Assembly (NCBI RefSeq): GCF_001571285.1
Contig: NZ_BCTM01000023.1
Span: 1-64,000 of the forward strand
Length of the DNA: 64,000 nt
Source of the DNA: Kluyvera cryocrescens NBRC 102467
GTDB lineage: Bacteria; Pseudomonadota; Gammaproteobacteria; Enterobacterales; Enterobacteriaceae
Direction: 5' to 3'
Part shown: positions 47,249-59,610 of the stretch, one piece after another
How the letters are laid out: each line of letters starts with the position of its first letter
How positions within the stretch are numbered: the first letter of the stretch is position 1
The notes under the pieces: model-generated
The model's database searches: none
What the model saw: only the letters and a program-made list of their open reading frames with translations
Told to the model about the DNA's origin: nothing
Program-made: the position numbers and the translations under genes

Positions 47249-48778
47249 TTACGGCCTTGTAGTTGGAACAGAATTAACAAACCACTGCTGGATGTTACTC
47301 ATCGCAGAATGTGACGTGTCCAGGATAGGCTGCGGGTAGAAGCCCAGCAGAACCAGAAGCACGACCAGCAACAGGACGATAAACAGCTCACGCAGCGACA
47401 TCCCTGGCAGTTCTTGTGCCGCAATTTCACTCTTCGCTTTACCGAAGTAAGCGCGGTGCAGCATTGCCAGCGAGTACACGGAGGCAAAGACCAGACCGAA
47501 GGTTGAAATTACCGTAATCACCGGAACCACTTTGTAGCTGCCGAAGAGGATCATAAATTCGCCAACGAAGTTACCGGTCCCCGGCATCCCCAGCGTCGCC
47601 ACGGCGAAGAACATGGACAGCGCAGGCAGCCATTTAATTTTGCTCCACAGACCGCCCATCTGACGCATATCGCGGGTGTGCAGACGCTCGTACAGCTGAC
47701 CGCACAGAATGAACAGACCCGCCGCCGACAGACCGTGAGCAATCATCTGAATCACCGCGCCCTGGTACGCCAATTGGCTGCCGGTGTAGATAGCAATCAG
47801 CACGAAGCCCATGTGGGAAACGGAGGTGTAAGCAATCAGACGTTTAATATCGTACTGGGTGAACGCCATCCATGCGCCGTAGAAGATACCGATAACGCCC
47901 AGCCACATCGCGATAGGTGCAAATTCAGCGGAAGCATTCGGGAACAGCGGCAGCGCAAAGCGCAGCAGACCGTAGGCCGCGGTTTTCAGCAAGATACCGG
48001 CGAGGTCAACAGAACCCGCGGTTGGTGCCTGGGAGTGTGCATCTGGCAGCCAGCCGTGCAGTGGAACCACCGGCATTTTCACCGCGAAGGCGATGAAGAA
48101 GCCCAGCATCAGCAGATATTCCACGCCGTGCGACATTGGCGTTTTCAGCAGCTCTTCGTAGTTGAAGGTCCATACGCCGGTTGCGCCGTGGTGAACAAAC
48201 ACCAGACCCAGAATGGCAATCAGCATCACCAGACCACTCGCCTGGGTATAGATGAAGAACTTGGTCGCCGCCGTGATACGCGTTTTACCGTCAGAGGCCT
48301 TATGCCCCCACAGCGCGATCAGGAAGTACATCGGTACCAGCATCATCTCCCAGAAGAAGAAGAACAGGAACATGTCGATGGCCAGGAACACGCCGATAAC
48401 GCCGCCCAGGATCCACATCAGGTTGAGGTGGAAGAAGCCCTGATATTTCTGGATTTCACGCCAGGAGCAGAGTACCGCCAGCACGCCCAAGAGCCCGGTC
48501 AGCACCACCATCAGCAGCGACAGGCCGTCGAGCGCCAGGTGCACGGTGATACCAAAGCGCGGGATCCACGGCAGAATAAACTCAGACTGCCACTGCGGCA
48601 AGCCCGCGGATTGGGTCAGCGAATAGCCACCCTGCAACCACAGTTGCAGAGACAGCGCCAGCGTCAGTCCCATGGTGATCAGCGCAATCCAGCGCGGCAT
48701 CTTCACGCCAAAGCGTTCAGTCTGCCAGCAGAGGAAACCGCCGATAAAGGGAATCAGTATTAGCCAGGGTAATAACAT
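47249..48778 (-). CDS. nuoM: NADH-quinone oxidoreductase subunit M
   Basis: NuoM is an antiporter-like proton-pumping subunit of complex I, between NuoL and NuoN in the membrane arm. The protein is 509 aa, the E. coli length. Conserved motifs include FFFWEMMLVPMYFLI, AFAVKMPVVPLHGWLPDAHSQAPT and DIKRLIAYTSVSHMGFVL, which carry the channel Glu and Lys residues. A 101-bp spacer with a hairpin separates it from nuoL. Confidence 0.97.
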   Translation of the reverse strand: MLLPWLILIPFIGGFLCWQTERFGVKMPRWIALITMGLTLALSLQLWLQGGYSLTQSAGLPQWQSEFILPWIPRFGITVHLALDGLSLLMVVLTGLLGVLAVLCSWREIQKYQGFFHLNLMWILGGVIGVFLAIDMFLFFFFWEMMLVPMYFLIALWGHKASDGKTRITAATKFFIYTQASGLVMLIAILGLVFVHHGATGVWTFNYEELLKTPMSHGVEYLLMLGFFIAFAVKMPVVPLHGWLPDAHSQAPTAGSVDLAGILLKTAAYGLLRFALPLFPNASAEFAPIAMWLGVIGIFYGAWMAFTQYDIKRLIAYTSVSHMGFVLIAIYTGSQLAYQGAVIQMIAHGLSAAGLFILCGQLYERLHTRDMRQMGGLWSKIKWLPALSMFFAVATLGMPGTGNFVGEFMILFGSYKVVPVITVISTFGLVFASVYSLAMLHRAYFGKAKSEIAAQELPGMSLRELFIVLLLVVLLVLLGFYPQPILDTSHSAMSNIQQWFVNSVPTTRP

Positions 48779-48854
48779 GGCAATTCATTTCCTTATTCAT
48801 CTATCCGGTGGCAACGACGCCAGCCGGAACAGGAAAACAGCACGACATTTTCAT

Positions 48855-48873
48855 GGGGAGGAAAACCCTCCCC
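48855..48873 (-). other. hairpin in nuoL-nuoM spacer
   Basis: GGGGAGG / CCTCCCC with a 5-base loop lies in the 101-bp nuoL-nuoM gap, the only sizeable spacer in the distal half of the operon. It may be an mRNA processing or stability site; there is no T run, so full termination is unlikely. Confidence 0.4.
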
Positions 48874-48879
48874 AACGAA

Positions 48880-50721
48880 TTAACGCAACACCATCAACAG
48901 CGCCAGGACAACCACGGCACCAATGCTCATCGACGCAACATACCAGCGCAGGTATCCGTTCTCGCTCATCACCAGGCCTTTGCCTGCAAAGCGGGAGAGA
49001 ATGGCTGGAATGTTCATCAGCGCATTGAGCGGGTCGCTCTTCAGCAGCCAGGCAATGCCCAGGAACGGCTTAACGAACACTTTGTCGTACAGCCAGTCGA
49101 AGCCCCAAGCGTTATACCACCAGGTGCCCAGCAGGCGGCCCGGCGCGCTATTAGCGATAGAGGTCACCAGCGTACGTTTGCCCAGCCACAGCCACGCTGC
49201 AATCAGGATGCCGGCAATAGCTACCACCCCGGAGGTGATTTCCAGCGTCAGCACGCGACCGTGCTCAAGCTCGGTGGTGGCTGGCAGTACGCCATGCAGC
49301 GGTGGCACAATCATCGCGCCGATAAAGGTCGACAGCACCATCAGCACAATCAGCGGCAGGTGGTGGGTAATCCCCTTCCCTGCGTGGGCGTGAATCTGCT
49401 CTTTCCCGTGGAAGACGATGAAGATCATACGGAAGGTATACAGGGAGGTCATGAATGCACCGACCAAACCGGCAACCATCAGATTGATATGACCGTTTGC
49501 CATTGCACCCGCAAGGATTTCATCTTTACTGAAGAAGCCTGCGGTAATCAGCGGCAGCGCGGACAGCGCGGCACCACCGACCAGGAAGCAGGCATACACC
49601 AGCGGAATCGACTTACGCAGGCCGCCCATCTTGAAGATGTTCTGTTCGTGGTGGCAGGCAAGGATGACCGAGCCGGATGCCAGGAACAGCAGCGCTTTGA
49701 AGAATGCGTGAGTCATCAGGTGGAAAATCGCCGCATCCCACGCCTGTACGCCCAGCGCCAGGAACATGTAACCAATCTGGCTCATGGTGGAGTACGCCAG
49801 AACGCGTTTGATGTCGGTCTGGACCAGCGCGGCAAAGCCTGCCAGCACCAGCGTAATCGCCCCAACAATCCCAACCAGATGCAGCACTTCCGGCGTCAGC
49901 AGGAACAGGCCATGAGTACGGGCAATCAGGTAGACGCCGGCGGTAACCATGGTAGCCGCGTGGATCAGCGCTGAAACCGGCGTTGGGCCCGCCATCGCAT
50001 CCGCAAGCCAGGTCTGCAACGGCAGCTGCGCGGATTTACCGACCGCACCGCCCAACAGCATCAGGGTTGCCCACATCAGCATGTCATTACCTGCGGCGAA
50101 GTGCGCCGGCGCCAGTTCAACCATTTCGCGGAAGTTCAGCGTGCCCAGCTCGTTGTAGAGAATGAACAGCGCGAACGCCAGGAAGACGTCACCGACACGA
50201 GTCACCACGAAGGCTTTCATTGCCGCCGCGCCATTCTTCGGATCGGTGTAGTAGAAACCGATCAGCAGATAGGAGCACAGGCCCACGCCTTCCCAGCCGA
50301 GATACATCAGCAGCAGGTTATCCGCCAGTACCAGCACCACCATGCTCGCGATGAACAGGTTGGTGTAGGCGAAGAAGCGGGAGTAGCCCTCTTCCCCACG
50401 CATGTACCAGGAAGCAAACATGTGGATCAGGAAGCCGACGCCGGTGACCACGGAGAGCATGGTCAACGACAGGCCGTCCAGCACCAGGTTGAAGCCGATG
50501 TTGAAATCACCGACCGACATCCAGGTCCACAGCGGCTGGCTAAATGCCTGTTTGCCGTTGGCGAAGAAATCCATGCCGACGAACGCGGTGACCAGCGCTG
50601 ACAGACCAATCGATCCCATACCAATGGTCGCGGACAGGTTTTCAGACCAGCGGCCGCGGGAGAAGGCCAGCAGGACAAAGCCGATTAATGGAAAAATAAT
50701 GGTTAAGGCAAGCATGTTCAT
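48880..50721 (-). CDS. nuoL: NADH-quinone oxidoreductase subunit L
   Basis: NuoL is the distal antiporter-like pump of complex I with the long lateral helix. The protein is 613 aa, as in E. coli. Motifs include [50 protein letters not shown] and [17 protein letters not shown]. The long C-terminal amphipathic helix and final transmembrane segment are present. Its start overlaps nuoK by 4 bases. Confidence 0.97.
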   Translation of the reverse strand: MNMLALTIIFPLIGFVLLAFSRGRWSENLSATIGMGSIGLSALVTAFVGMDFFANGKQAFSQPLWTWMSVGDFNIGFNLVLDGLSLTMLSVVTGVGFLIHMFASWYMRGEEGYSRFFAYTNLFIASMVVLVLADNLLLMYLGWEGVGLCSYLLIGFYYTDPKNGAAAMKAFVVTRVGDVFLAFALFILYNELGTLNFREMVELAPAHFAAGNDMLMWATLMLLGGAVGKSAQLPLQTWLADAMAGPTPVSALIHAATMVTAGVYLIARTHGLFLLTPEVLHLVGIVGAITLVLAGFAALVQTDIKRVLAYSTMSQIGYMFLALGVQAWDAAIFHLMTHAFFKALLFLASGSVILACHHEQNIFKMGGLRKSIPLVYACFLVGGAALSALPLITAGFFSKDEILAGAMANGHINLMVAGLVGAFMTSLYTFRMIFIVFHGKEQIHAHAGKGITHHLPLIVLMVLSTFIGAMIVPPLHGVLPATTELEHGRVLTLEITSGVVAIAGILIAAWLWLGKRTLVTSIANSAPGRLLGTWWYNAWGFDWLYDKVFVKPFLGIAWLLKSDPLNALMNIPAILSRFAGKGLVMSENGYLRWYVASMSIGAVVVLALLMVLR

Positions 50722-51020
50722 CCGCGCAACTCACTTACTGAATCGATGTTCAGGTTCTGGCGGCGACGATGGAGCTGCAGCAGCAGCGCCAGGCCAATAC
50801 TCGCTTCCGCAGCCGCAAGAGTAATGGCTAGGATATACATCACCTGACCATCGGTCTGGCCCCAATAGCTGCCGGCGACCACGAAGGCCAGCGCGGCGGC
50901 GTTAATCATGATTTCCAACCCAATCAGCATAAACAGCAGATTGCGACGGATAACCAGACCGGTCAAACCGAGAACGAAGAGGATCGCGGCGAGGATCAGT
51001 CCATGGGTTAAGGGGATCAT
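50718..51020 (-). CDS. nuoK: NADH-quinone oxidoreductase subunit K
   Basis: NuoK is a three-helix membrane subunit of complex I (MrpC-like) with essential buried glutamates. The protein is 100 aa, as in E. coli. The conserved acids lie in [15 protein letters not shown] and [13 protein letters not shown]. It overlaps nuoL and nuoJ by 4 bases each, so translation is coupled. Confidence 0.97.
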   Translation of the reverse strand: MIPLTHGLILAAILFVLGLTGLVIRRNLLFMLIGLEIMINAAALAFVVAGSYWGQTDGQVMYILAITLAAAEASIGLALLLQLHRRRQNLNIDSVSELRG

Positions 51021-51571
51021 GCGTGCTCCTCCGTTTTTCTTTTCGCGCTATCACCGGCGCGATTGCTCAGCACCTCGCCCGCGCGGTCTTCACGGCCGAG
51101 GTGGAAGGCAACCACCAGACCCGCCAGCAGCAGCATTGACGCCAGCTCAACCGCCAGAACGTATGGCCCGAACAGCGCAATACCGACTTCTTTCGCGCTA
51201 ATTGCGTTACCGTCGATACCCTGGTCGTTAATGCCGAGGATGGCATACACCATTACCGCCAGCAGCACGGCGGAAAGAATCGCCGGACCAATCCAGATTT
51301 GCGGCTTCAGCCACTGACGTTCCTGGGCAATTTCAGCACCGCCCAGGTTCAGCATCATCACCACGAACACGAACAGCACCATGATGGCGCCCGCATAGAC
51401 GATGATCTCCAGCGCACCGGCGAAGTACGCGCCCAGCGAGAAGAACACCCCGGCAATTGCCAGCAGCGAGATGATTAAGTACAGCAGTGCGTGTACCGGA
51501 TTAGTGTGCGTAATCACTCGCAGCGTCGCGAGGACAGCAACAAGGCCACAGATATAAAAAGCGAATTCCAT
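51017..51571 (-). CDS. nuoJ: NADH-quinone oxidoreductase subunit J
   Basis: NuoJ is a five-helix membrane subunit of complex I near the quinone site. The protein is 184 aa, as in E. coli. The conserved helix with a pi-bulge is [23 protein letters not shown]. The C-terminus is charged. It overlaps nuoK by 4 bases and follows nuoI by 11 bp. Confidence 0.96.
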   Translation of the reverse strand: MEFAFYICGLVAVLATLRVITHTNPVHALLYLIISLLAIAGVFFSLGAYFAGALEIIVYAGAIMVLFVFVVMMLNLGGAEIAQERQWLKPQIWIGPAILSAVLLAVMVYAILGINDQGIDGNAISAKEVGIALFGPYVLAVELASMLLLAGLVVAFHLGREDRAGEVLSNRAGDSAKRKTEEHA

Positions 51572-51582
51572 TGCCCCTCTCC

Positions 51583-52125
51583 TTACGGTAACAGGCTCTT
51601 GACGTCGATAGGCTTGGCTTCGTTCTCTGCTTCGCCCTTATCTTTGCCGTCGATTGCCATACCCGCCATCCGGTAGAAGTTATATTCCGGGTATTTGCCC
51701 GGACCGGAAATCAGCAGATCCTCTTTTTCGTACACCAGGTCCTGACGCTTGTATTCACCCAGTTCAAAGTCCGGGGTCAACTGAATCGCCGTGGTTGGGC
51801 ACGCTTCTTCACACAGCCCGCAGAAAATGCAGCGCGAGAAGTTAATACGGAAAAACTCCGGATACCAGCGGCCATCTTTGGTCTCTGCTTTTTGCAAAGA
51901 GATACAGCCCACCGGGCAGGCTACCGCGCACAGGTTACAGGCTACGCAGCGCTCATCGCCGTCCGGGTCGCGCGTCAGCACGATACGGCCACGATAGCGA
52001 GGCGGCAGGTAAACCGGCTCTTCCGGGTACATTTGCGTTTCACGTTTAGCGAACGCATGCAGGCCGATCATCCAGATACTGCGTACCTGGGTACCGAAAC
52101 CTACGATAATATCTTTTAAGGTCAT
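51583..52125 (-). CDS. nuoI: NADH-quinone oxidoreductase subunit I
   Basis: NuoI carries the two [4Fe-4S] clusters N6a and N6b of the peripheral arm. The protein is 180 aa, as in E. coli. Two ferredoxin motifs are clear: [15 protein letters not shown] and [15 protein letters not shown]. The ATG at 52125 ([11 protein letters not shown]) is the conserved start; 27 more codons are open upstream but run into the nuoH end. Confidence 0.97.
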   Translation of the reverse strand: MTLKDIIVGFGTQVRSIWMIGLHAFAKRETQMYPEEPVYLPPRYRGRIVLTRDPDGDERCVACNLCAVACPVGCISLQKAETKDGRWYPEFFRINFSRCIFCGLCEEACPTTAIQLTPDFELGEYKRQDLVYEKEDLLISGPGKYPEYNFYRMAGMAIDGKDKGEAENEAKPIDVKSLLP

Positions 52126-52139
52126 GGTCTCATCGCCCC

Positions 52140-53117
52140 TTATGGCTGCTGCCAGAGAATGACAGCCGCCGTTACCAGCAAGTTGATTAGCGTCAGCGGC
52201 AGGCACACTTTCCAGCCGAAGGACATTACCTGGTCATAACGCGGACGCGGTAATGAGGCGCGAATCAAAATGAACATCATCATGAAGAATGCCGTTTTAA
52301 TGGCGAACCAGATGAATGGTGGTAAGAACGGGCCTTGCCAGCCGCCGAAGAACAGCGTCACGATCAGCGCCGACACGGTAACAATACCGATGTACTCACC
52401 GACGAAGAACAGACCGAACTTCATGCCGGAATATTCAATGTGGTAGCCATCGGCCAGCTCCTGCTCTGCTTCCGGTTGGTCAAACGGGTGACGGTGACAA
52501 ACCGCCACACCCGCAATCGCAAAGGTCACAAAGCCGAAGAACTGAGGAATGACGTTCCACAGGTGTTCCTGGTTGTTAACGATGTCGGTCATGTTAAATG
52601 AACCGGCCTGCGCCACAACGCCCATCAGGGAGAGACCAAGGAACACTTCGTAGCTCAGCGTTTGCGCGGAAGCACGCATCGCCCCCAGCAGGGAGTATTT
52701 GTTGTTGCTCGACCAGCCGGCGAACAGCACCGCGTACACCGCCAGACCCGCCATCATCAGGAAGAACAGGATCCCGATATTGAGGTCTGCAACCACCCAG
52801 CTTGGGCTAACCGGCACAATAGCAAAGGCCAGCAGCAGCGAGGTGAAGGCGATAACCGGTGCCAGGGTAAAGATCATGCGGTCCGAGAATTTCGGGATCC
52901 AGTCCTCTTTGAAGAACATTTTGATCATGTCGGCCACCAGCTGGAGCGAACCGCCCCAGCCGACACGGTTTGGCCCGTAGCGGTTCTGGAACAGGCCCAG
53001 CAGGCGACGTTCGCCGAAGCTCATGAACGCACCACAGGTGACGACCACCAGCAGGATGACCACGGCTTTGATGATGCTAATCAGGATCTCAATCAGATCC
53101 GGCGTTAACCAACTCAT
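52140..53117 (-). CDS. nuoH: NADH-quinone oxidoreductase subunit H
   Basis: NuoH (ND1 homologue) forms the quinone-binding chamber and links the arms of complex I. The protein is 325 aa, as in E. coli. Conserved blocks are [45 protein letters not shown] (acid-rich loop) and [23 protein letters not shown]. It overlaps nuoG by 4 bases. Confidence 0.97.
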   Translation of the reverse strand: MSWLTPDLIEILISIIKAVVILLVVVTCGAFMSFGERRLLGLFQNRYGPNRVGWGGSLQLVADMIKMFFKEDWIPKFSDRMIFTLAPVIAFTSLLLAFAIVPVSPSWVVADLNIGILFFLMMAGLAVYAVLFAGWSSNNKYSLLGAMRASAQTLSYEVFLGLSLMGVVAQAGSFNMTDIVNNQEHLWNVIPQFFGFVTFAIAGVAVCHRHPFDQPEAEQELADGYHIEYSGMKFGLFFVGEYIGIVTVSALIVTLFFGGWQGPFLPPFIWFAIKTAFFMMMFILIRASLPRPRYDQVMSFGWKVCLPLTLINLLVTAAVILWQQP

Positions 53118-55840
53118 TGCTGTGCCTCCTGCAGATTTTCAAGACGCGCGCCCGCCAGTACAGGAGCAATGCCCGGCATGCCCATCGGCAAACCAACCTG
53201 CCCTGCCACCAGTCCGCTGGAAATCACCAGCGGCAGCGTGACCGTCTGACCGTCGTAGCTAAGCGCCATCTTCGCACCCGCATTCACGCCAAGCGCCGCG
53301 GCATCTGCCGGGTTGAGCTTGAGGTAAGGCTGCGGCATACGCGTCTGGAATACCGGCGCGCGCTGCGACATTTCGTCGCTGCCGAACAGGTGGTAGTACG
53401 GTGCCACGCGCCATTTGCCCGCTTCCGCCTGGAAGCTTGCCGGTACGGTGGTGAAATAATCCAGACCGTTTTCCGACGCTTCGATCAAACGCACGCCCGG
53501 GTCACCGTGACGCAGTTTACCGCCCACTTCAGCCTGGAACTTGTTCCATGCCTGCGGGGAGTTCCAGCCTGGAGCCCAGGCAAATGGGATCTGCGAACGC
53601 GGTGCGTCCGGCTGGTTGTTCCCTTCCATCGAGAAGGCGAACATGGTGTCTTTATCCTGCGGCTGACGCGGTTCGTGCACGCTGATATTGGCGCGCATTG
53701 CCGTACGACCGCTGTAGCGGTGCGGTTCGCGCGCCAGTTTCTGACCGCGAATCCGGAACGACGCATCCGGAGCCGCATCTTTAATGCCGGCCAACTGCGG
53801 CAGTGCTGCAACGGCGGCATCAATCACGTGATCCAACTGAGTCCAGTCAACCTGACGGTTTTCCAGGGTGCTATGCAGCGAGTGCAGCCAGCGCCAGCTT
53901 TCCAGCATGATGGTTTTGCTGTCGTAGTAGCTTGGGTCATAAACCTGGAAGAAGCGCTGCGCGCGACCTTCATTGTTAATCACCGTACCGTCGCTTTCCG
54001 CAAAGCTTGCTGCCGACAGCACCAGATGCGCATGGTCCATAATCGCCGTGCGCTGATGGTCGATGACCATCACCAGCGGTGCTTTATCCAACGCAGCATT
54101 CACGCGGCTGGCGGAAGCATGGCGGTGCAGATCGTTTTCCAGCACGATAACCGCATCGGCACTACCGCTTTCCAGTTCGTCCAACGCTTCATCGAGTGAA
54201 CCGCCGCCAATCATGCCGAGACCGACGCTGTTCACCGCGCGGGCAATCATCGTCACGCCAACGTCTGAACCACGAGCCTTCAGCGCTTTTGCCACGTTCG
54301 CCGCTGCCTGAATCACTTCGGCGCTACCGGCATTTGTACCGGAAACAATCAGTGGTTTCTTCGCCCCGGAAAGTGCCTGAACGATAACGTCAATTTTGCC
54401 CTGCAGATCGCGATCAATGCCGTCAACTGCCGGTGCACTGTTATCCAGCGCGTGCGCAATTGCGAAGCCTAAACGCGCCTGATCTTCTACCGGTGCGCGA
54501 TAGGTCCACGCGGCGATATCATCCAGACGGGTGTCGTCAACGTTGGTCACGAACAGCGGGTGTTTGGCACGCTGGCCGATGTTGAGGATTGCCGCAATCT
54601 GCCAGTCAGCCACTTTCTGGGCCGCCGCCATTTCGCGCGCTTTACCTTTCACCGCCTGGCGAACCGCCAGCGCAACGCGAGCACCGGTCTGAGTAATGTC
54701 TTCACCCAGCACCAGCACCGCATCGTAAGATTCGATATCACGCAGTGCAGGCGTATGGATGCCGCCTTCGCGCAGCACTTTCAGCGCCAGCTGCAGACGT
54801 TCCTGTTCACCTTTGGCGATACCGGTGTAGAAGTTATCCGCACCCACCAGTTCACGCAGCGCGAAGTTGCTCTCTACGCTCGCACGTGGAGAACCAATAC
54901 CAATCACTTTCTTCGACTGACGCAGAATATCTGCCGCACCCTGCATCGCCTGTTCGGCGTTGAGGGTGATCAGATCGTCACCGCGACGTTGCACCGGCTG
55001 ACGCGGACGGTCTTTCAGGTTCACGTAGCCATAGCCGAAACGACCGCGGTCGCAGAGGAAGTAGTGGTTAACGGTACCGTTGTAACGGTTTTCGATACGA
55101 CGCAGTTCACCGTAGCGCTCACCTGGGCTGGTGTTACAGCCAATGGAGCACTGCTGGCAGATGCTTGGCGCAAACTGCATGTCCCACTTACGGTTGTAGC
55201 GCTCGGAGTGCGTTTTATCGGTAAATACGCCGGTCGGACAGATTTCGACCAGGTTACCGGAGAATTCGCTTTCCAGCGTACCGTCTTCCGGACGACCGAA
55301 GTAAACGTTGTCATGCGCGCCGTACACACCCAGATCGGTGCCGTCCGCGTAATCTTTGTAATAACGCACGCAGCGGTAGCAGGCGATGCAGCGGTTCATT
55401 TCGTGAGAGATGAACGGCCCCAGATCCTGGTTGCGGTGGGTACGCTTAGTAAAGCGATAACGACGGAAGCTATGACCGGTCATGACGGTCATATCCTGCA
55501 GGTGGCAGTTGCCGCCCTCTTCACAGACCGGACAATCGTGCGGGTGGTTGGTCATCAACCACTCCACTACGCTTTCGCGGAACTGTTTTGCTTCTTCGTC
55601 ATCAATAGAAATAAAGGTGCCGTCAGATGCCGGAGTCATACAGGACATCACCAGGCGACCACGCGTGTCTTCCGCGTTTTGATATTGCTTCACCGCACAC
55701 TGGCGGCAAGCACCGACGCTGCCTAGCGCCGGGTGCCAGCAAAAGTATGGAATATCAAGGCCATGAGAGAGACATGCCTGCAGCAGGTTGTCCGCCCCAT
55801 TAACCTCGTATTCTTTGCCGTCTACATGAATCGTAGCCAT
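53114..55840 (-). CDS. nuoG: NADH-quinone oxidoreductase subunit G
   Basis: NuoG is the largest peripheral subunit, with clusters N1b, N4, N5 and the bacterial N7. The protein is 908 aa, identical to E. coli. The N-terminal ferredoxin domain has [18 protein letters not shown], the His/Cys ligand segment [16 protein letters not shown] gives N5, and [14 protein letters not shown] with EICPTGVF gives N4. The N7 motif is [11 protein letters not shown] molybdopterin-oxidoreductase-like domain follows (about 220-900) without a cofactor. Confidence 0.97.
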   Translation of the reverse strand: MATIHVDGKEYEVNGADNLLQACLSHGLDIPYFCWHPALGSVGACRQCAVKQYQNAEDTRGRLVMSCMTPASDGTFISIDDEEAKQFRESVVEWLMTNHPHDCPVCEEGGNCHLQDMTVMTGHSFRRYRFTKRTHRNQDLGPFISHEMNRCIACYRCVRYYKDYADGTDLGVYGAHDNVYFGRPEDGTLESEFSGNLVEICPTGVFTDKTHSERYNRKWDMQFAPSICQQCSIGCNTSPGERYGELRRIENRYNGTVNHYFLCDRGRFGYGYVNLKDRPRQPVQRRGDDLITLNAEQAMQGAADILRQSKKVIGIGSPRASVESNFALRELVGADNFYTGIAKGEQERLQLALKVLREGGIHTPALRDIESYDAVLVLGEDITQTGARVALAVRQAVKGKAREMAAAQKVADWQIAAILNIGQRAKHPLFVTNVDDTRLDDIAAWTYRAPVEDQARLGFAIAHALDNSAPAVDGIDRDLQGKIDVIVQALSGAKKPLIVSGTNAGSAEVIQAAANVAKALKARGSDVGVTMIARAVNSVGLGMIGGGSLDEALDELESGSADAVIVLENDLHRHASASRVNAALDKAPLVMVIDHQRTAIMDHAHLVLSAASFAESDGTVINNEGRAQRFFQVYDPSYYDSKTIMLESWRWLHSLHSTLENRQVDWTQLDHVIDAAVAALPQLAGIKDAAPDASFRIRGQKLAREPHRYSGRTAMRANISVHEPRQPQDKDTMFAFSMEGNNQPDAPRSQIPFAWAPGWNSPQAWNKFQAEVGGKLRHGDPGVRLIEASENGLDYFTTVPASFQAEAGKWRVAPYYHLFGSDEMSQRAPVFQTRMPQPYLKLNPADAAALGVNAGAKMALSYDGQTVTLPLVISSGLVAGQVGLPMGMPGIAPVLAGARLENLQEAQQ

Positions 55841-55872
55841 TAGCGTGCTTCCAAAATAAATAAATCTTTAGA

Positions 55873-57210
55873 TTACCAGCGCGTCTTAAGCAGGTTCGGC
55901 TGAATCCCATGAATAGCGTGGGTGTTGCTGAACTGCTGCTTAATGCCTGCCTCGAATTCGTCGCGGAAATATTTAATTGCGCTCTGCAGCGGTTCTACCG
56001 CGCCAGGCGCATGCGCGCAGAAGGTTTTACCCGGCCCCAGGAATCGACACAGTTGCTCAAGTGTCTCGATATCGCCAGGCTGGCCTTCACCCCGCTCAAG
56101 GGCGCGCAGAATTTTCACGCTCCACGGCAGACCGTCGCGGCACGGTGTACACCAGCCACAGGACTCGCGGGCGAAGAACTCTTCCAGGTTACGCACCAGG
56201 CCGACCATGCCAATTTCATGGTCAACGGCCATCGCCAGTGCGGTCCCCAGACGGCTACCCGCTTTACCGATACTTTCAAATTCCATCGGCAGGTCAAGGT
56301 GCGCTTCGGTCAGGAAGTCAGTTCCCGCACCACCCGGCTGCCAGGCTTTAAATTTCAGGCCATCGCGCATGCCGCCCGCGTAATCTTCAAGGATTTCACG
56401 TGCGGTAGTGCCAAACGGCAGCTCCCACAGGCCCGGATTTTTCACGCGGCCGGAGAAGCCCATCAGCTTAGTACCGGCGTCTTTGCTGGTAGAAATGTTC
56501 TGATACCACTCAACGCCGTTAGCCAGAATCGCCGGGACGTTACACAGGGTTTCCACGTTGTTGACGCAGGTCGGTTTGCCCCATACGCCGGAGCTTGCCG
56601 GGAACGGTGGCTTCGAACGCGGGTTAGCGCGGCGACCTTCGAGGGAGTTAATCAGCGCGGTCTCTTCACCGCAGATGTAACGCCCTGCCCCGGTGTGCAC
56701 GAACAGTTCGAAATCGAACCCGGTGCCCATGATATTTTTGCCAAGCAGGCCCGCTTCGGTGGCTTCCGCAATGGCGCGGCGCAGATGCACAGCCGCTTCA
56801 ATGTATTCACCGCGCAGGAAGATGTAACCACGGTACGCTTTCAGCGCAAACGCAGAAATCAGCATACCTTCCACCAGCAGGTGCGGTAGCTGTTCCATCA
56901 GTAAACGGTCTTTGTAGGTGCCCGGCTCCATTTCATCGGCGTTACACAGCAGGTAACGGATGTTCATGGATTCGTCTTTCGGCATCAGGCTCCACTTCAG
57001 ACCGGTGGAAAAGCCCGCGCCGCCGCGCCCTTTCAGGCCAGCGTCTTTTACCTGGTTGACGATTTCGTCCGGTGCCAGCCCGGTCAGCGCTTTACGCGCC
57101 CCCTCATAGCCGTTTTTGCTACGGTATTCGTCCAGCCATACCGGCTGTTTGTCATCACGCAGGCGCCAGGTCAGCGGATGCGTTTCGGGAGTACGGATCA
57201 CGGTTTTCAT
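55873..57210 (-). CDS. nuoF: NADH-quinone oxidoreductase subunit F
   Basis: NuoF holds the NADH site, FMN and cluster N3. The protein is 445 aa, as in E. coli. The NADH glycine motif is [16 protein letters not shown], the FMN-binding segment is around [14 protein letters not shown], and the N3 cysteines are in [12 protein letters not shown] plus a later Cys near LEQLCRFLG. It overlaps the nuoE stop by one base. Confidence 0.97.
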   Translation of the reverse strand: MKTVIRTPETHPLTWRLRDDKQPVWLDEYRSKNGYEGARKALTGLAPDEIVNQVKDAGLKGRGGAGFSTGLKWSLMPKDESMNIRYLLCNADEMEPGTYKDRLLMEQLPHLLVEGMLISAFALKAYRGYIFLRGEYIEAAVHLRRAIAEATEAGLLGKNIMGTGFDFELFVHTGAGRYICGEETALINSLEGRRANPRSKPPFPASSGVWGKPTCVNNVETLCNVPAILANGVEWYQNISTSKDAGTKLMGFSGRVKNPGLWELPFGTTAREILEDYAGGMRDGLKFKAWQPGGAGTDFLTEAHLDLPMEFESIGKAGSRLGTALAMAVDHEIGMVGLVRNLEEFFARESCGWCTPCRDGLPWSVKILRALERGEGQPGDIETLEQLCRFLGPGKTFCAHAPGAVEPLQSAIKYFRDEFEAGIKQQFSNTHAIHGIQPNLLKTRW

Positions 57211-57710
57211 TATTTATACCGCTCCAGTAGGTCAGGAATGCCTTCCGGGGTCAGATGCGAGTGAGTGTCCTCATCGATCATCATGCTCGGCCCTTTATCG
57301 CAGTTCCCCAGACAACAGGTCGGCAGCAGCGTAAAGCGACCGTCGAAAGTCGTCTGCCCCGGTTTGATGTCGAGTTTTTTCTCAAGTGCTGCCTGAATGC
57401 CCTGGTAGCCATTGATGTGGCACACAACGCTGTCGCAATAGCGGATCACGTGGCGGCCAACAGGCTGGCGGAAAATCTGGCTGTAGAAGGTCGCAACGCC
57501 TTCAACATCGCTTGCCGGGATATCCAGTAAGCCGGCGATCGCATGGATCGCGCCGTCCGGCACCCAGCCGCGCTGCTTCTGAACGATCTTCAGCGCTTCA
57601 ATGGACGCCGCACGCGGGTCTTCGTAGTGGTGCTTCTCGTGCTCAATGGCTTCACGCTCTACTGCACTCAGCTCAAAGGCCTCGGATTGTGGTTGTTGAT
57701 TTTCGTGCAT
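57210..57710 (-). CDS. nuoE: NADH-quinone oxidoreductase subunit E
   Basis: NuoE is the thioredoxin-fold [2Fe-2S] (N1a) subunit next to NuoF. The protein is 166 aa, as in E. coli. The four ligands are in [15 protein letters not shown] and [13 protein letters not shown]. Its stop TAA shares its last base with the nuoF ATG, so the two are translationally coupled; nuoCD ends 2 bp upstream. Confidence 0.97.
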   Translation of the reverse strand: MHENQQPQSEAFELSAVEREAIEHEKHHYEDPRAASIEALKIVQKQRGWVPDGAIHAIAGLLDIPASDVEGVATFYSQIFRQPVGRHVIRYCDSVVCHINGYQGIQAALEKKLDIKPGQTTFDGRFTLLPTCCLGNCDKGPSMMIDEDTHSHLTPEGIPDLLERYK

Positions 57711-57712
57711 AA

Positions 57713-59518
57713 TTAGCGGTCCACGTCTGACATAACAAAATCGATACTACCCAGGTGAACGATCAGATCGGACACCAGGCTGCCGCGTACCGCGACCGGG
57801 ATCTGCTGCAGGTGCGCATAGCTCGGCGTACGAATACGAGTACGGTAGCTCATGGTGCTGCCGTCGCTGGTCAGGTAGTAACTGTTAATACCCTTGGTTG
57901 CTTCCACCATCTGGAACGATTCCTGCGCCGGCATAACCGGGCCCCAGGAAACCTGCAGGAAGTGGGTGATCAGGGTTTCGATATGCTGCAGCGTGCGCTC
58001 TTTCGGCGGCGGCGTCGTCAGCGGGTGATCCGCTTTGAACGGGCCTTCCGGCATGTTCTTGAGACATTGCTCAAGGATGCGCAGGCTCTGACGCAGCTCT
58101 TCCACTTTCAGCATCACGCGGGTATAGCAGTCGGATACACCACCGCCAACCGGGACTTCGAAGTCGAAGTTTTGGTAGCCAGAGTACGGACGCGATTTAC
58201 GCACGTCGAAATCAACACCGGTCGCACGCAGCGCGGCACCGGTACAACCCCAGTCCAGAGCTTCTTTCTTACCGTAGGCGGCAACGCCCTGCGAACGGCC
58301 TTTCAGAATGGTGTTACGCAGCGCGGCTTTCTCGTAGGAATCCAGACGTTTCGGCATCCAGTCGAGGAAATCACGCAGCAGCTTGTCCCAGCCGCGCGGC
58401 AGATCGTGCGCCACACCGCCGATACGGAACCAGGCCGGGTGCATACGGAAACCGGTAATCGCTTCAACCACGTCATAGATTTTCTGACGGTCGGTAAAGG
58501 CGAAGAAGACCGGGGTCATCGCGCCGACGTCCTGAATAAACGTCGAGATGTACAGCAGGTGGCTGTTGATACGGAACAGTTCAGAGAGCATGACGCGGAT
58601 GACATCAACGCGCTCAGGAACGGTGATCCCCGCCAGCTTTTCGACCGCCAGCACGTAAGGCATTTCGTTCACGCAGCCGCCGAGGTATTCGATACGGTCG
58701 GTGTACGGAATGTAGCTATGCCAGGACTGACGCTCGCCCATCTTCTCAGCGCCACGGTGGTGGTAGCCGATGTCCGGTACGCAGTCGACAATCTCTTCGC
58801 CGTCCAGCTGCAGGACGATACGGAATGCACCGTGGGAAGATGGGTGGTTAGGACCGAGGTTCAGGAACATGAAGTCCTCGTTCTCGGTGCTACGCTTCAT
58901 GCCCCAGTCTTCTGGTTTGAAGGTCAGCGCTTCCATTTCCAGATCCTGCTTGGCTTTAGTCAGCTCAAACGGGTCGAATTCGGTGGCGCGCGCCGGGTAG
59001 TCTTTACGCAGCGGGTGGCCTTCCCAGGTCGGCGGCATCAGCAGACGCGTCAGGTGCGGGTGGCCATTGAAGGTGATGCCAAACATCTCCCAGGTTTCAC
59101 GCTCGTACCAGTTGGCGTTCGGGAAAAGTTTAGTGATAGTCGGCACATTCAGATCGTTTTCAGACAACGCCACCTTGAGCATAATGTCGCGGTTGCGGTC
59201 CATTGAGATCAGGTGATAGAAAACGGAAAAGTCCGCGGCAGGTAATCCATCGCGGTGAGTGCGCAGACGTTCGTCCATGCCGTGCAGGTCGAACATCATG
59301 ACGTAAGGTTTCGGCAGCTTCTTCAGGAAATCAATAATTTCCAGCAGCTGTTCGCGCTTAACCCATACGACAGGTACCCCGGTGCGGGTGGCCTGAACGG
59401 TAAATGCATCCGGCCCAAAACGGTTGCGCAGTTCGCCGATGACCGGATCATCAAGGTGATCGCGGGTTTGCCATGCGGCTACTTCTTGCGCGGTTAAATC
59501 GGTCATATTGTTCACCAT
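57713..59518 (-). CDS. nuoC: NADH-quinone oxidoreductase fused subunit C/D
   Basis: NuoCD joins the NuoC (30-kDa-like, about residues 1-190) and NuoD (49-kDa-like, about 200-601) subunits in a single chain, as in E. coli and relatives (596-600 aa); here it is 601 aa. The NuoC part ends in [14 protein letters not shown] and RKDYPA. The NuoD part has [30 protein letters not shown] and ends FVMSDVDR, lining the quinone pocket. The start [12 protein letters not shown] is conserved. Confidence 0.97.
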   Translation of the reverse strand: MVNNMTDLTAQEVAAWQTRDHLDDPVIGELRNRFGPDAFTVQATRTGVPVVWVKREQLLEIIDFLKKLPKPYVMMFDLHGMDERLRTHRDGLPAADFSVFYHLISMDRNRDIMLKVALSENDLNVPTITKLFPNANWYERETWEMFGITFNGHPHLTRLLMPPTWEGHPLRKDYPARATEFDPFELTKAKQDLEMEALTFKPEDWGMKRSTENEDFMFLNLGPNHPSSHGAFRIVLQLDGEEIVDCVPDIGYHHRGAEKMGERQSWHSYIPYTDRIEYLGGCVNEMPYVLAVEKLAGITVPERVDVIRVMLSELFRINSHLLYISTFIQDVGAMTPVFFAFTDRQKIYDVVEAITGFRMHPAWFRIGGVAHDLPRGWDKLLRDFLDWMPKRLDSYEKAALRNTILKGRSQGVAAYGKKEALDWGCTGAALRATGVDFDVRKSRPYSGYQNFDFEVPVGGGVSDCYTRVMLKVEELRQSLRILEQCLKNMPEGPFKADHPLTTPPPKERTLQHIETLITHFLQVSWGPVMPAQESFQMVEATKGINSYYLTSDGSTMSYRTRIRTPSYAHLQQIPVAVRGSLVSDLIVHLGSIDFVMSDVDR

Positions 59519-59610
59519 TGCAAAAGGTCCGTGGTGACTGCCGGGCGTGGCTTCGCGCTGTTGTATATTGATTTGCGAAGTAAAAGTATGCCACCGCCCG
59601 CAGGCGCAAA

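Noticed and set aside
48808-49974. 388-codon plus-strand frame opposite nuoL
   Set aside because: His/Gln-rich composition typical of antisense translation of membrane-protein genes; nuoL is intact.
54560-55726. Long open frame on the plus strand (388 codons) opposite nuoG
   Set aside because: It is antisense to nuoG, which is intact with full motifs; long antisense frames are a by-product of GC-rich codon use.
57755-59206. 483-codon plus-strand frame opposite nuoCD
   Set aside because: Antisense shadow of a complete, highly conserved gene; product has no recognisable domain.
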